Positions 17,065-26,252 are shown, counted from the stretch's first letter. The stretch: DNA of 64,000 bases from CAYMYN01 sp964394665 (GCA_964394665.1 CAYMYN010000001.1:248001-312000); one strand, 5' to 3'. Numbers and translations: made by a program. The notes: generated by a model not told the origin, from the sequence alone.

Positions 17065-18912
17065 ATGGGACGACAACTCCACGTGCTCGCTTGGCTGGGA
17101 TGCGCCGGGCTCGCCTTCGCGCAGGACGGCCTCGACACCGCCCCGGGGCACGCGCGAAGCGCGCCGAACCAGGCCCAGCTCAGCAGCGGCGTCACGGACG
17201 TCGTGCACTCCAACGTCTCCGGCTTGCCCTCGGCCCTCGTGCCGGGTGGTGGCGGCTTGGAGTTCAAGGCCGGCGGCGCCTCCACGTCCGCCTTCGACCG
17301 GCCCTTCGGCAGCCCGAGCGGACTGCTGGCGCTGACGGGCTTCGCCGAGACGGGCTCGACCACCAACGACGAGATCCTGCTCGTCAACGGGACCCTGGTC
17401 GGCCGCGAGGGCGACCCTGCCCCGTGGACCGGCGGGGCCGACAACTTCGGCCCGCTGGACACGCGCATCGACATCAACGACGCCGGGCAGTTCGCCTTCG
17501 CCACCAACGTCGCCCCCGCGACCACCACCGACGACTACATCATCCGCGGCGAGCCGGGCGGCACCTTCACGATCATCGCCCAAGAGGGCGGGGCCATCCC
17601 GGCCCTCCCCGGCACGACCTACGGGAGCGGCCTCGACACGGTGAACCTGCTCACCGACGGGCGAGTCGGCTTCGAAGCGGATCTGATCGCCGGCGCAACG
17701 ACCACGACGAACAACCTGATGGTCCTCGACACGCTCCTGCTGGCGCAGAACGGCGTGACCGTCCCGGCGGGCCAAGCCGGCGGCGCGACGGAGACCTGGG
17801 AGAACTTCGACCTGGACCACTTCTGGATCACCGATGACGGCGCCCATTACCTGATCATGGGCGACCTGACCGGCGCGACCGCGAGCGACGATGTGCTCGT
17901 GTACGACGGCGTCGTGGTCCTTCAGGAGGACAGCATCATTCCGGGCTCGGGCTTCGCGGAGCCGATCGACAGCCTGGGCATCGTCGGTTCCTTCCTGGAC
18001 CACGGCGGGAACTGGTACGCGCGCGGGAACAACGACATTACGGAGCAAGACTGGGTCGTGCGCAACGGCGTGGTCATCGCCACCCTCGGTCAGCCGATCG
18101 TCACGGGCTCGCTGGAGGTCTGGGACGACACCGACTTCGGGGACTGCTTCTTCCTGCACGTGGGCAACAGCGTGGGCGACTGGGTGATCGGCGGCGTGAC
18201 CAACGCGGCCTCCATCGCCAACGGCGTGCTGGTCAAGAACGGCACCGACGTCGTGTGCCGCGAGAACGACCCCGTCGACCTGGACGGGAACGGCCTGTTC
18301 GACGACGACGCTTTCATCAGCACCTTCGGGAACGACGATGCGGTCCTGCTCGACGACGGGACCCTGTACTTCGTGGCCACCCTGCGCAACGGCGCCGGTA
18401 CGTCCTTCGCGCAGATCGTCGCCCGCGTGGCGACCGCCGGCGGCGTGACGGCGTACTGCAACGGGGACGGCTCGGGCACGCTCTGCCCCTGCGGCAACAA
18501 CAACGACGGCTCGAACGGCATCTCCGGTTGCGCCAACAGCGCGGGCGCCGGTGGAGCCACCCTGACCGCCTCCGGGAGCCCGTCGATCTCCGCGGGCAAC
18601 CTGGTCCTCTCCGGCTCGACCCTGCAGCCGGGTCAGGCCGGCCTCTACCTGCAGGGCAACAACGCCACCGGCGGCGGCAACGGCACCGCCTTCGGCGACG
18701 GCCTGCGTTGCGCGGGCGGCGGGGTCGTCCGCCTGCAGATCCGCAACTCCGGGATGCTCGGCGCGTCCTCGACGACCGTCGACGTCGCCGCCACGGGCGG
18801 AGTCACCGCCGGCGACGTGAAGCGCTACCAGCTCTGGTTCCGCGACACCGCGGGGCCGTGCGGCAGCGGCTTCAACTTCACCAACGGCATCGAGGTCACC
18901 TGGGCTCCCTGA
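17065..18912 (+). CDS. Secreted protein with shared planctomycete C-terminal module
   Basis: The start at ATG 17065 gives 615 residues with signal peptide MGRQLHVLAWLGCAGLAFAQ; the open frame back to 16753 lacks a signal. The body (about 25-460) alternates ILLVNGTLVGREGDPAP-type and VNLLTDGRVGFEADL-type strands, a repetitive beta architecture seen in planctomycete exoproteins that report values such as VLVYDGVVVLQEDS. From Cys465 to the end is the module shared with the genes at 1-1691, 19798-22875 and (diverged) 23165-24118: GDGSGTLCPCGN, GCANSAGAGG, AFGDGLRCAGG, YQLWFRDTAGPCGSGFNF, then VTWAP at the very end. Localisation is outside the cytoplasm; function unknown. Confidence 0.87.
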   Translation: MGRQLHVLAWLGCAGLAFAQDGLDTAPGHARSAPNQAQLSSGVTDVVHSNVSGLPSALVPGGGGLEFKAGGASTSAFDRPFGSPSGLLALTGFAETGSTTNDEILLVNGTLVGREGDPAPWTGGADNFGPLDTRIDINDAGQFAFATNVAPATTTDDYIIRGEPGGTFTIIAQEGGAIPALPGTTYGSGLDTVNLLTDGRVGFEADLIAGATTTTNNLMVLDTLLLAQNGVTVPAGQAGGATETWENFDLDHFWITDDGAHYLIMGDLTGATASDDVLVYDGVVVLQEDSIIPGSGFAEPIDSLGIVGSFLDHGGNWYARGNNDITEQDWVVRNGVVIATLGQPIVTGSLEVWDDTDFGDCFFLHVGNSVGDWVIGGVTNAASIANGVLVKNGTDVVCRENDPVDLDGNGLFDDDAFISTFGNDDAVLLDDGTLYFVATLRNGAGTSFAQIVARVATAGGVTAYCNGDGSGTLCPCGNNNDGSNGISGCANSAGAGGATLTASGSPSISAGNLVLSGSTLQPGQAGLYLQGNNATGGGNGTAFGDGLRCAGGGVVRLQIRNSGMLGASSTTVDVAATGGVTAGDVKRYQLWFRDTAGPCGSGFNFTNGIEVTWAP

Positions 18913-18925
18913 CCTGGGCGGATCG

Positions 18926-18943
18926 GGCGACCCCTGAGTCGCC
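18926..18943 (+). terminator. Candidate intrinsic terminator
   Basis: GGCGAC (18926-18931), loop CCCTGA and GTCGCC (18938-18943) form a perfect 6-bp stem, 13 bases past the stop at 18912. A second small hairpin (GGACCT/AGGTCC) lies at 18978-18992. There is no clear T tract. Confidence 0.4.
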
Positions 18944-19098
18944 AGCTCCTCCGTAGCGACCTGTGGCGGGGTAGGCGGGACCTTGGAGGTCCGCGCCGGC
19001 CCCGCTCGCTTCGCCCGCGGGCCGCAGCGGGCTGCCGCACGACTTCTTTCCCGGCGACCCCTTCGCGGCCGTCGACTCGGCGCTGGCCGGATCTCCCC

Positions 19099-19746
19099 AT
19101 GCCCCACCCGCGCGTCCCCCTCGAGCCCTTCGACCCCGGCCTCCCGCCCGAGGAGGCCGCGCGGCGGTTCTTCGACGTGTCGCGGCGTCGCCGGACGGTG
19201 CGCGACTTCTCGGACCGGCCGGTGTCGCTCGAGACGGTCGAGTGGATCGTGCGCGCCGCCGGGACGGCGCCCTCGGGCGCCAACAAGCAGCCTTGGCGCT
19301 TCGTCGCCGTGAGCGACCCCGAACTCAAGCGCCGCATCCGCGCCGCCGCCGAGGCCGAGGAGCGCGAGTTCTACACGCGCCGCGCCGGCGAACGCTGGCT
19401 GGCGGACCTCGCGCACCTCGAGACCGACGAGCACAAGCCCTTCCTCGAGACCGCGCCCTGGTTGATCGTCGTGTTCCGCCTGCTGCACACCGACGACGGC
19501 GGCCAGGTCTACTACGGCAACGAGTCGGTCGGCATCGCCGTCGGACTGCTGCTCGCCGCCGCGCACCACGCCGGCCTCGCGACCCTCACCCACACCCCCA
19601 GCCCGATGGGCTTCCTGAGCGAGGTGCTCGAGCGCCCCGCCCACGAACGCGCCTACGTCGTCATCCCCCTCGGCTACCCCGCCGCCGCCTGCACCGTCCC
19701 CGACATCCAACGCAAACCCCTGGACGAGATCCTGGTCGTGCGCTGA
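19099..19746 (+). CDS. Nitroreductase-fold flavoprotein of the iodotyrosine deiodinase type
   Basis: This is a 215-residue FMN-dependent nitroreductase-fold protein. The FMN-binding Arg cluster RRRRTVRDFSDRPV (29-42) and TAPSGANKQPWRF (57-69) are present. The IYD-specific lid is also visible: E88, Y92 and K113 have the spacing of the human iodotyrosine deiodinase residues Glu157, Tyr161 and Lys182 that clamp the amino acid part of halotyrosine. THTPSPMGF and the C-terminal VPDIQRKPLDEILV also match. The expected reaction is reductive dehalogenation of iodo- or bromotyrosine; bacterial members with this activity are known. The gene is monocistronic, convergent with the repeat protein at 19798, with no iodide-handling neighbour in view. 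Confidence 0.9.
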   Translation: MPHPRVPLEPFDPGLPPEEAARRFFDVSRRRRTVRDFSDRPVSLETVEWIVRAAGTAPSGANKQPWRFVAVSDPELKRRIRAAAEAEEREFYTRRAGERWLADLAHLETDEHKPFLETAPWLIVVFRLLHTDDGGQVYYGNESVGIAVGLLLAAAHHAGLATLTHTPSPMGFLSEVLERPAHERAYVVIPLGYPAAACTVPDIQRKPLDEILVVR

Positions 19747-19797
19747 GCGACCGGAGTCGTTCGAGGCGTCGTGCTGGTGGCGGTGGGCGCCGCATGT

Positions 19798-22700
19798 TCA
19801 CGGCCTCCAGAAAACTGCCAGGGCGTTGGACAGATTGAAGCCCGCGCCGCATGGACCCGCGGGGTCGCGGTACCAGAGCTGGTAGGTCCGCATGCTCCCC
19901 GGGGTGATGCCGCTGAAGGGTCCGACGTCGACGTCCATGCTCGAGCGGCCCCAGGCGTCCGCGACGCGGACCTGCAGGCGCCGGATGTTCCCGATGGCGC
20001 ACTGCAGCCCGTCCCCGAAGACGATGCCCTGGCCTCCCGCGTAGAAATGATTCGCCTGGAAGTACAGTCCAGCTCGGCCTGGGACGAGGTTCGAGCCCTC
20101 GAGCACGAGGTCCGCGGCCCCCACGCTAGCCGACCCCGAGTACGCCAGCGTCGCGCCGGCGCCGGTGGAGTTGGCGCATCCCTGACCGGCCGAGCTCCCG
20201 TTCCCGCAGGGGCATGCGCCTGAGCTTCCGTCGCCCGAGCAGAAAGACGCGACCGGACTCGGATCGCAGGCCCAGCGCGCGACGAAGCTGTCACCCGCCG
20301 GTGAGAGCGAGAAGAACCCACCTGCGAAGAGCGCCGGAGTTTGGCCGAATCCTATGTCGGCGGCCTGGAGCGCTCTGACGTCGTAGTTGGTCCCCCTTCC
20401 GAGGGCGGACCAAGCGGCGCCGTCCCACTTGGCTATGGACCGTGCGACCATGCCGCCCACCCTGGTGAACTGACCTCCGACGTACAGCGCTGGACCCGTC
20501 CCATCGTCGAAGACCTCGAGCGCCTGCACCTGAGCGTTCGTTCCACCTCCGACGCCAGCCCAACTGCTCCCATCCCATCGGGCAAGGTTCGAGGCGGGTT
20601 GCCCGTCGGCGTATTCGAAACTGCCTCCCACATAGAGCGCCATGCCGCCGCCTGCGTCGAAGCCCTCGAGGGCGTACACAAACGGGTAGAGCGAGCCGCC
20701 GGACAGACCGCCGCCCAGCTCATGCCAGATCGAGCCGTCCCAGCGCGCCACCCCCCGTGTCGGAGGGTTCCCGGCTATCGAGAAGGACCCTCCCACATAG
20801 AGCTCGGAGCCCGCGCCGAGATCGACGACGGCCATGCACCGGATTTGAAAGAGCCCGGATCCCACGCTGGACCACGACTGTCCGTTCCAGCGCGCGATTC
20901 CCTGCAGCGGCTGACCCCCGATCGAGGAGAACTGACCAGCCGCGTAGAGCTGCTCGCCACTTCCGTCGTCGTGGACGATGAGCGACCGCACGATGCCGTT
21001 CGCTCGACCGCCCGGTGTGGTCCACTGCAACCCGTTCCAGCGAACGATATGCCGGTAGCCCACACCGGTCTGGTATCCGAGGTCCCCCCCCACGTACAGG
21101 GCCGGACCCGATCCGTCGTCGTAGACCGCCATTGCGAAGACGGTTGGGAAAGCACTATCGCCGTTGAGGCCACCGCCCACCGACGACCACTGCAGGCCAT
21201 TCCACTTGGCGATGCGGTGAGCTCCCACAGTTCCGACGATGCTGAACGCCCCGCCGACGTACAGCGCAGGGCCGTTCCCGTCGTCGAAGACCGCCATGGA
21301 CTCCACCCAGTGCGTGAGCCCGGTCCCGAGAGCTGACCATTGGGACCCATTCCACTTCGCGACGAACTTGACGGGAACCTGACCCACGTTCAAGAACGCT
21401 CCACTCGCGAAGACCGCCGGCCCCGAGCCGTCATCGTGGACGCCGATCGCGCGAACAGGCGCTCCGGTCCCATTCGAGAGCGGGGCCCATGTCGTCCCGT
21501 CCCACCTGACGATGCCGAGCGTGTAGGCCGAGGTGTCGAAGAAGGCTCCTGCAATGTACAAGCTTCGTCCCCCCGAATCATCGACGACGGCGAAGTCCAA
21601 GACCATGCCATCGAAACCGTTGGGGACGGGCGCCCATGTGGATCCATTCCACTTCGCCAAGTAGCGCGCGAACATGCCGTCGACGTAGTAGAATCCGCCA
21701 CCGATGAACAGCGCCGGACCCGTGCCGTCGTCGAAGACCGCCATCGCACTCGGACCCATGTCGACGCCGCCCCCCAGCGCGGACCAAGCCATCCCATCCC
21801 ACTTTGCGATGTTCAGCGCTGGCTGGCCGCCGGCGGAATCGAACGCCCCCGCTACATAGAGCGCCCGACCCGAACCGTCGTCGTACTCGGCGAGGGCATT
21901 GACCACGAAGGCCGATGAGGTAGCAGCGAGTCCAGATCCAAGGGGAGTCCACGTGGTCCCGTCCCACTTCGCGATGTTCCCGACCGGCTGGCCGCCGGCC
22001 GTGTCGAAGATGCCCCCGGCGATCAGCGCCGGCCCGCTGCCGTCGTCGTACACCAACAGGTCCCTGACGATTGGCCTTGGACTCCCCCCAAGCTCCGAGC
22101 CGAGCGGCGAGAAGGAAGTGCCGTCCCACTTCGCCAAGCTCGAGATCGGTTGCGCTCCAGAGTGGCTGAACACGCCACCCACGTAGAGCGCCGGGCCCGA
22201 TCCGTCATCGAAAACGACCATTGCAAAGATGTTTCCATCCACACCGCTTGCAAGGGCATGCCAGGCACTGCCGTCCCACTTCGCGATCGAGCGCGCTGGC
22301 AGCCCTCCCGCGCTCTCGAAGTGTCCGCCCACGAAGAGCGCCGGCCCCGAACCGTCGTCGAAGGATGCGAAGCTGTCGATCAGGAGATCGACCCCGGGCA
22401 ATCCGCCGAAGGTCGGTAGCCAGTCCGGCGAGCAGCCGCTCCCAGCGCTCAGATAGAGGACCTCCGCGTCGATCGTGCCGGTCGTGCCGCCCGGGCCCGG
22501 TACGGACAGAGTGCGGCGGGCGCTCAGCGAGCCGCCCGCGCCGTTGGCGATCGCGCTCATCTGCACGGCCTCGGCGTCGAGGGGTACCTCGACCTCGAGG
22601 AGGTACTGACCGTCCGCGCCGACCTCCGCGAGTCCGCCCGCGCTCGAGACGACCACGGCTCCGGCGGCGGGCCTCCCGTCAGGGAGCAGGACCTGCCCCT

Positions 22701-22875
22701 CGATGCGGATCGGCTTCGAGGGCGCCGACCGTGTGGAGCGGATGTTCTCGATGGGATCGGGGAAGCGGCTCGACGCGTCGAGTTTCCATTCCGAAGCCTG
22801 GGCCAACCCGATCGAAGGGAGCGCAAGGGTCAGCACGTTCAGGAACACACGGCTTCGTCCGTCGGAGAGCGCCAT
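19798..22875 (-). CDS. Secreted 14-repeat propeller-like protein with shared C-terminal module
   Basis: The protein has 1025 residues; ATG 22875 has GAGG 11 bases upstream. It has a signal peptide (cleavage near LAQASE, about 27), then a carboxypeptidase-regulatory-like domain (about 55-95, IEGQVLLPDGRPAAGAVVVS). Fourteen repeats of about 50 residues follow (about 165-875) with cores such as VFDDGSGPALYVGG and IARWNGQSWSSVG. Fourteen units would make two seven-bladed propellers, twice the seven of the paralogue at 1-1691. The last 150 residues are the shared module: SFCSGDGSSGACPCGN, GCANSTGAGATL, FGDGLQCAIG, YQLWYRDPAGPCGAGFNL and terminal VFWRP. This is a surface or extracellular protein of unknown role. 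Confidence 0.9.
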   Translation of the reverse strand: MALSDGRSRVFLNVLTLALPSIGLAQASEWKLDASSRFPDPIENIRSTRSAPSKPIRIEGQVLLPDGRPAAGAVVVSSAGGLAEVGADGQYLLEVEVPLDAEAVQMSAIANGAGGSLSARRTLSVPGPGGTTGTIDAEVLYLSAGSGCSPDWLPTFGGLPGVDLLIDSFASFDDGSGPALFVGGHFESAGGLPARSIAKWDGSAWHALASGVDGNIFAMVVFDDGSGPALYVGGVFSHSGAQPISSLAKWDGTSFSPLGSELGGSPRPIVRDLLVYDDGSGPALIAGGIFDTAGGQPVGNIAKWDGTTWTPLGSGLAATSSAFVVNALAEYDDGSGRALYVAGAFDSAGGQPALNIAKWDGMAWSALGGGVDMGPSAMAVFDDGTGPALFIGGGFYYVDGMFARYLAKWNGSTWAPVPNGFDGMVLDFAVVDDSGGRSLYIAGAFFDTSAYTLGIVRWDGTTWAPLSNGTGAPVRAIGVHDDGSGPAVFASGAFLNVGQVPVKFVAKWNGSQWSALGTGLTHWVESMAVFDDGNGPALYVGGAFSIVGTVGAHRIAKWNGLQWSSVGGGLNGDSAFPTVFAMAVYDDGSGPALYVGGDLGYQTGVGYRHIVRWNGLQWTTPGGRANGIVRSLIVHDDGSGEQLYAAGQFSSIGGQPLQGIARWNGQSWSSVGSGLFQIRCMAVVDLGAGSELYVGGSFSIAGNPPTRGVARWDGSIWHELGGGLSGGSLYPFVYALEGFDAGGGMALYVGGSFEYADGQPASNLARWDGSSWAGVGGGTNAQVQALEVFDDGTGPALYVGGQFTRVGGMVARSIAKWDGAAWSALGRGTNYDVRALQAADIGFGQTPALFAGGFFSLSPAGDSFVARWACDPSPVASFCSGDGSSGACPCGNGSSAGQGCANSTGAGATLAYSGSASVGAADLVLEGSNLVPGRAGLYFQANHFYAGGQGIVFGDGLQCAIGNIRRLQVRVADAWGRSSMDVDVGPFSGITPGSMRTYQLWYRDPAGPCGAGFNLSNALAVFWRP

Positions 22876-23105
22876 GGGATTTCGACCTCGTTGACGAGAA
22901 CGGGACTCTGGGGGCAGGATGCAAGACGCCGAGTGACGCCTCGCTCCCGCGCCCCTTTCCCCGAGGCTGCCAAGATCCCTTCATGCCCGCAACCCTTCCA
23001 CTTGCCGAATCCACGACGCCCTCGGTCGCGCTCCCTGCGAGGGCCTGCCTCCCACCTCCGACCGCCACCCCCGGCGCGCACGTCGCCGCCTGTTTGAATG
23101 GACAA

Positions 23106-23135
23106 CTCCCCGCCCCTGCGCGCAGGGACGGGGAG
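23106..23135 (-). terminator. Strong GC hairpin, candidate terminator
   Basis: CTCCCCG (23106-23112) pairs with CGGGGAG (23129-23135), and CCTGCG (23115-23120) pairs with CGCAGG (23121-23126) inside it. It lies 30 bases downstream of the stop of the gene at 23165-24118. A weak T-containing stretch (TTGTCC on the minus strand) follows. Confidence 0.55.
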
Positions 23136-23164
23136 CTTCTCGGGGGCGCGGATCCGCTACGGGA

Positions 23165-24118
23165 TCAGGGGGTGAAGACGATGCACAGGGCGTCGGTCGT
23201 GTTGAACTGCTCGCCGCCGGCCTGCGAGTCGCGATAGTAGAGCTGGAAGTAGTACGGGATGCCGGCGACGAGCGTATCGAGCGGCGGGCGGGTCAGGTCC
23301 ATCCAGGTCGCCGATTCGCCGTGGATCGAGATGGGGATCTTGAGCGCGCGCGAGACGTTCCCGCCCACGCAACGGCGGCCGTTGCCGAAGGGCACGTCGG
23401 TCTCTTGGGTGCCGAAGAAGTAGAAGCCCGGCTCGGAGGGCGGCAGGCCGGTCCCGTACAGGTAGAAGGCGTTCTCCGAGATCGAGAAGCTGCCCGCCGG
23501 CGTGAGCGTCCCCGACTGGCCCGTGGAGTTGGGGTTCGGCGGACACAGGCGCACGACCGACGTGCATGCCGGTCCGAGGATCGTGCCCACCGAGCAGTGC
23601 GGGCCCGCCTTGAGCGAGAACGGGGTCGGGGCGGCGCTGTAGGCACCCTCGAGCACCAGCGTGTAGACCGAGGTTCCATTGCAGCCGACGCCCGTGTCCC
23701 ACTTGAGCACGTTGGCCTCGAGATTCCCGGTGCCGAAGGCGCAGGAGGGATCACCCTGGCCGGAGGTCTTGTACTCGGCCGCCGGCCAGGCTCCGACCAA
23801 CGTCGGGGCGATCCCGCCGCACAGGGCGGGGACCAGCAACGACGCGTGACTGATGGCGTGCACGGCCTGGCACGAACCGCCGTTCGCGCCCGGGCCCGTG
23901 ATGCGATAGGCGAACACGCTGTTCCCGTCGGCGTCGATCACGGGGAACTCGCCGCCCGGACCGCTCAGGGCCTCGACGACGAAACCGGTGGGCGACACGA
24001 AGCACAAGCCGGCCTGGGCTTCGGCCGAATCGCACACGCCGTCACCGGCGAGCGCGAGCCCGGCGGCGCAGAACAGCCAGCCGGCGGCGAGGGTGGTCGG
24101 AAAGATTTTCTGCATCAT
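23165..24118 (-). CDS. Secreted protein with diverged copy of the shared C-terminal module
   Basis: The protein has 317 residues; two adjacent Met codons (24118 and 24115) can start it. The signal peptide ends near LALAGDG (about 25). The middle is Cys-containing and strand-rich (VCDSAEAQAGLCFVSPTGF, SCQAVHAISHASLL, GNLEANVLKWDTGVGCNG). From about residue 185 it aligns by eye with the shared module: ISENAFYLYGTGLPPSEPG, VPFGNGRRCVGGNVSR, YYFQLYYRDSQAGGEQFN, terminal IVFTP. The initial CPCGN part is replaced by VRLCPPNPNSTGQSG. No catalytic motif was recognised. A hairpin 30 bases downstream probably ends the transcript. Confidence 0.85.
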   Translation of the reverse strand: MMQKIFPTTLAAGWLFCAAGLALAGDGVCDSAEAQAGLCFVSPTGFVVEALSGPGGEFPVIDADGNSVFAYRITGPGANGGSCQAVHAISHASLLVPALCGGIAPTLVGAWPAAEYKTSGQGDPSCAFGTGNLEANVLKWDTGVGCNGTSVYTLVLEGAYSAAPTPFSLKAGPHCSVGTILGPACTSVVRLCPPNPNSTGQSGTLTPAGSFSISENAFYLYGTGLPPSEPGFYFFGTQETDVPFGNGRRCVGGNVSRALKIPISIHGESATWMDLTRPPLDTLVAGIPYYFQLYYRDSQAGGEQFNTTDALCIVFTP

Positions 24119-24355
24119 GGCGGTGAAGTGCGGCCAGAACGGCGAGAGATGGAGTTGGACGGGAAGTACCTGCCCAAAAGCTATCCCGCCCGTTCGGCGC
24201 AGGTCGGGTGACTGCTACCCGGCGGAGCCAGGCCCGAGGCGCGACCCAAGGCCGCGTGGTTCCGAGCTCAGGCTGGCCCGGGTTCGCCGCGCCAAGGGCG
24301 CTCGCGAACCCTACCATGCCGCGCCCGCGGCGCTCCGCCGGGCGTACTCACTGGG

Positions 24356-26173
24356 ATGGAAGCCTCCGATCGCGACGCACCGCGCGAGCTGCGCACGTTC
24401 CTCGACCGCCTGCGGCGGGCCGGCGAGTTGGTGGAGATCGGAGCCGAGGTCGACGCCGACCTCGAGGTGGCGGAGATCCATCGGCGCGTGATCGCGGCCG
24501 AGGGTCCGGCGCTCCTCTTCCGGCGCGTGAAGGGCGCCGCCTTCCCGCTCGTCACCAACCTGTTCGGCAACGCGCGCCGCGTGGACCTGGCCTTCGGCTC
24601 GCGGCCGCGCGAGGTCGTCGCCGAGATCGCGCGCCTGCCCCTGGAGCTCGTCCCGCCCACCCTGGGCAAGCTGTGGGGCAAGCGGCGGCTGTTCAGCGAG
24701 TTGGCGAAGGTCGGTCTGCGCGACGTGCGCCGCGCGCCGGTCGCCCAGGTGGTGCGCGAACGGCCCGACCTTCGGGTTCTCCCGGCCCTGCGCTCGTGGG
24801 CGCGGGACGGCGGGCCGTTCCTCACGCTGCCGCTCGTGCACACCGTGCACCCCGAGCACGGCACGCCGAACCTCGGCATGTACCGCGCCCAGCTCTTCGG
24901 CGGCAATCAGCTCGGCATGCACGTCCAGATCCAGCGTGGAGCGGGCAACCACCTGTTCGCCGCGGAGGAGCTGGGCCAGGCCCTGCCGCTCAACCTGTAC
25001 CTCGGCGGTCCGCCCGCGCTGATCCTGGCTGCCATCGCGCCCCTGCCCGAGAACGTGCCCGAGCTGCTGCTCGCGAGCCTCGCCCAGGGCGCACGCCTGG
25101 CGACCGCGCGTCACCCCGCGAGCCCGATCCCGCTCGTGGCCGAGGCCGAGATGTGCCTGGTCGGCCGCATCCAACCCGGCGCGCGCCGACCCGAGGGCCC
25201 GTTCGGCGACCACTACGGCTTCTACTCCGAGGTGCACGACTTCCCCTGGCTCGAGATCGACGCCCTGCTGCACCGCAAGGACGCGATCTTCCCCGCCACG
25301 GTGGTCGGCAAACCGCGCCAAGAGGACTTCTTCCTCGGCGACTACCTGCAGGAGCTGCTCTCGCCGCTCTTCCCGCTGGTGATGCCCGGCGTGCGCGACC
25401 TGTGGAGCTACGGCGAGACGGGCTACCACTCGCTCTCCGCCGCGGTGGTCCACGAGCGCTACGAACGCGAGGCGATGGTCAGCGCCTTCCGCATCCTCGG
25501 CGAGGGCCAGCTCTCGTTGACCAAGTTCCTGCTGGTCACCGACGCGCCCGTCGACCTGCGCGACTTCCGCGCGACGCTGACCGCGGTGCTCGAACGCAGC
25601 GACGTGCGCACCGACCTGTTCGTGTTCCCGAACCTCTCGATGGACACGCTGGACTACGCCGGCCCGCGCCTCAACCGCGGCAGCAAGGGCGTGTTGCTCG
25701 GAGTCGGACCCAAGCGCCGCAGCTTGCCCGACCGCTTCGAGGGACCGCTGGACGCCCCGGCGCGCGAGCCGCGCGTCTTCAGCCCCGGTTGCCTGGTGGT
25801 CGGCGGCCCGTCCCACGCCGAGGACCCCGGGGCCGCCGCGCGCATCGCCGCCTCGCCGGCGCTCGCGCCCTGGCCGCTGGTCGTGCTGTGCGACGACCCC
25901 GCGCGCGCGGCGAAGAGCCCGATCAACCTCCTGTGGAGCACCTTCACGCGCTTCGATCCCGCCGCGGACCTGCACGCCGCGCGCGTCGAGGTGCACCAGG
26001 GCCACCTCGTGCGCCAACCCCCGATCGTGATCGACGCGCGCACCAAGGCCGGCTATCCCGAAGAACTGTTCTGCGACCCGGACACGGCGCGGCGCGTCGA
26101 ACGGCGCTGGAAGGAGTACTTCCCCGCGGGCCAGGTCGAGATGGGCGACTCGGACCGCGGGCACCTCGACTGA
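24356..26173 (+). CDS. UbiD-family prenylated-FMN-dependent decarboxylase
   Basis: This is a 605-residue cytoplasmic protein. The N-terminus (ELRTFLDRLRRAGELVEIG) is typical of UbiD. The core shows PNLGMYRAQLFGGNQLGMHV (171-190), QIQRGAGNHL (191-200), VAEAEMCLVG (261-270) and ARRPEGPFGDHYGFYS (276-291); the conserved acidic residues (E263/E265, E280) and the Arg in QRGAG are present. UbiD enzymes decarboxylate aromatic or unsaturated acids using prenylated FMN made by UbiX. At about 600 residues it is longer than E. coli UbiD and closer to the menaquinone-type or long UbiD homologues. No ubiX or quinone gene lies nearby, so the substrate cannot be named. Confidence 0.93.
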   Translation: MEASDRDAPRELRTFLDRLRRAGELVEIGAEVDADLEVAEIHRRVIAAEGPALLFRRVKGAAFPLVTNLFGNARRVDLAFGSRPREVVAEIARLPLELVPPTLGKLWGKRRLFSELAKVGLRDVRRAPVAQVVRERPDLRVLPALRSWARDGGPFLTLPLVHTVHPEHGTPNLGMYRAQLFGGNQLGMHVQIQRGAGNHLFAAEELGQALPLNLYLGGPPALILAAIAPLPENVPELLLASLAQGARLATARHPASPIPLVAEAEMCLVGRIQPGARRPEGPFGDHYGFYSEVHDFPWLEIDALLHRKDAIFPATVVGKPRQEDFFLGDYLQELLSPLFPLVMPGVRDLWSYGETGYHSLSAAVVHERYEREAMVSAFRILGEGQLSLTKFLLVTDAPVDLRDFRATLTAVLERSDVRTDLFVFPNLSMDTLDYAGPRLNRGSKGVLLGVGPKRRSLPDRFEGPLDAPAREPRVFSPGCLVVGGPSHAEDPGAAARIAASPALAPWPLVVLCDDPARAAKSPINLLWSTFTRFDPAADLHAARVEVHQGHLVRQPPIVIDARTKAGYPEELFCDPDTARRVERRWKEYFPAGQVEMGDSDRGHLD

Positions 26174-26252
26174 AGCGCGGGACGCCGGGTCACGCCGCGG
26201 AGCCTTGGGCGTAAGCTGGCGCTCCCGCCCCCGACCAGACCCGGAGTTCGCC

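Noticed and set aside
16315..19710. 1131-residue open frame on the minus strand
   Set aside because: It is antisense to the secreted protein at 17065 and the deiodinase-like gene. The translation is low-complexity Arg/Gly/Ala/Val without domains, as expected of a GC-rich shadow frame.
20300..22450. Regularly spaced similar sequences that could suggest a repeat or CRISPR array
   Set aside because: The period of about 150 bases equals 50 codons of a protein repeat in one open frame. The repeats vary at third positions and there are no short identical repeat units.
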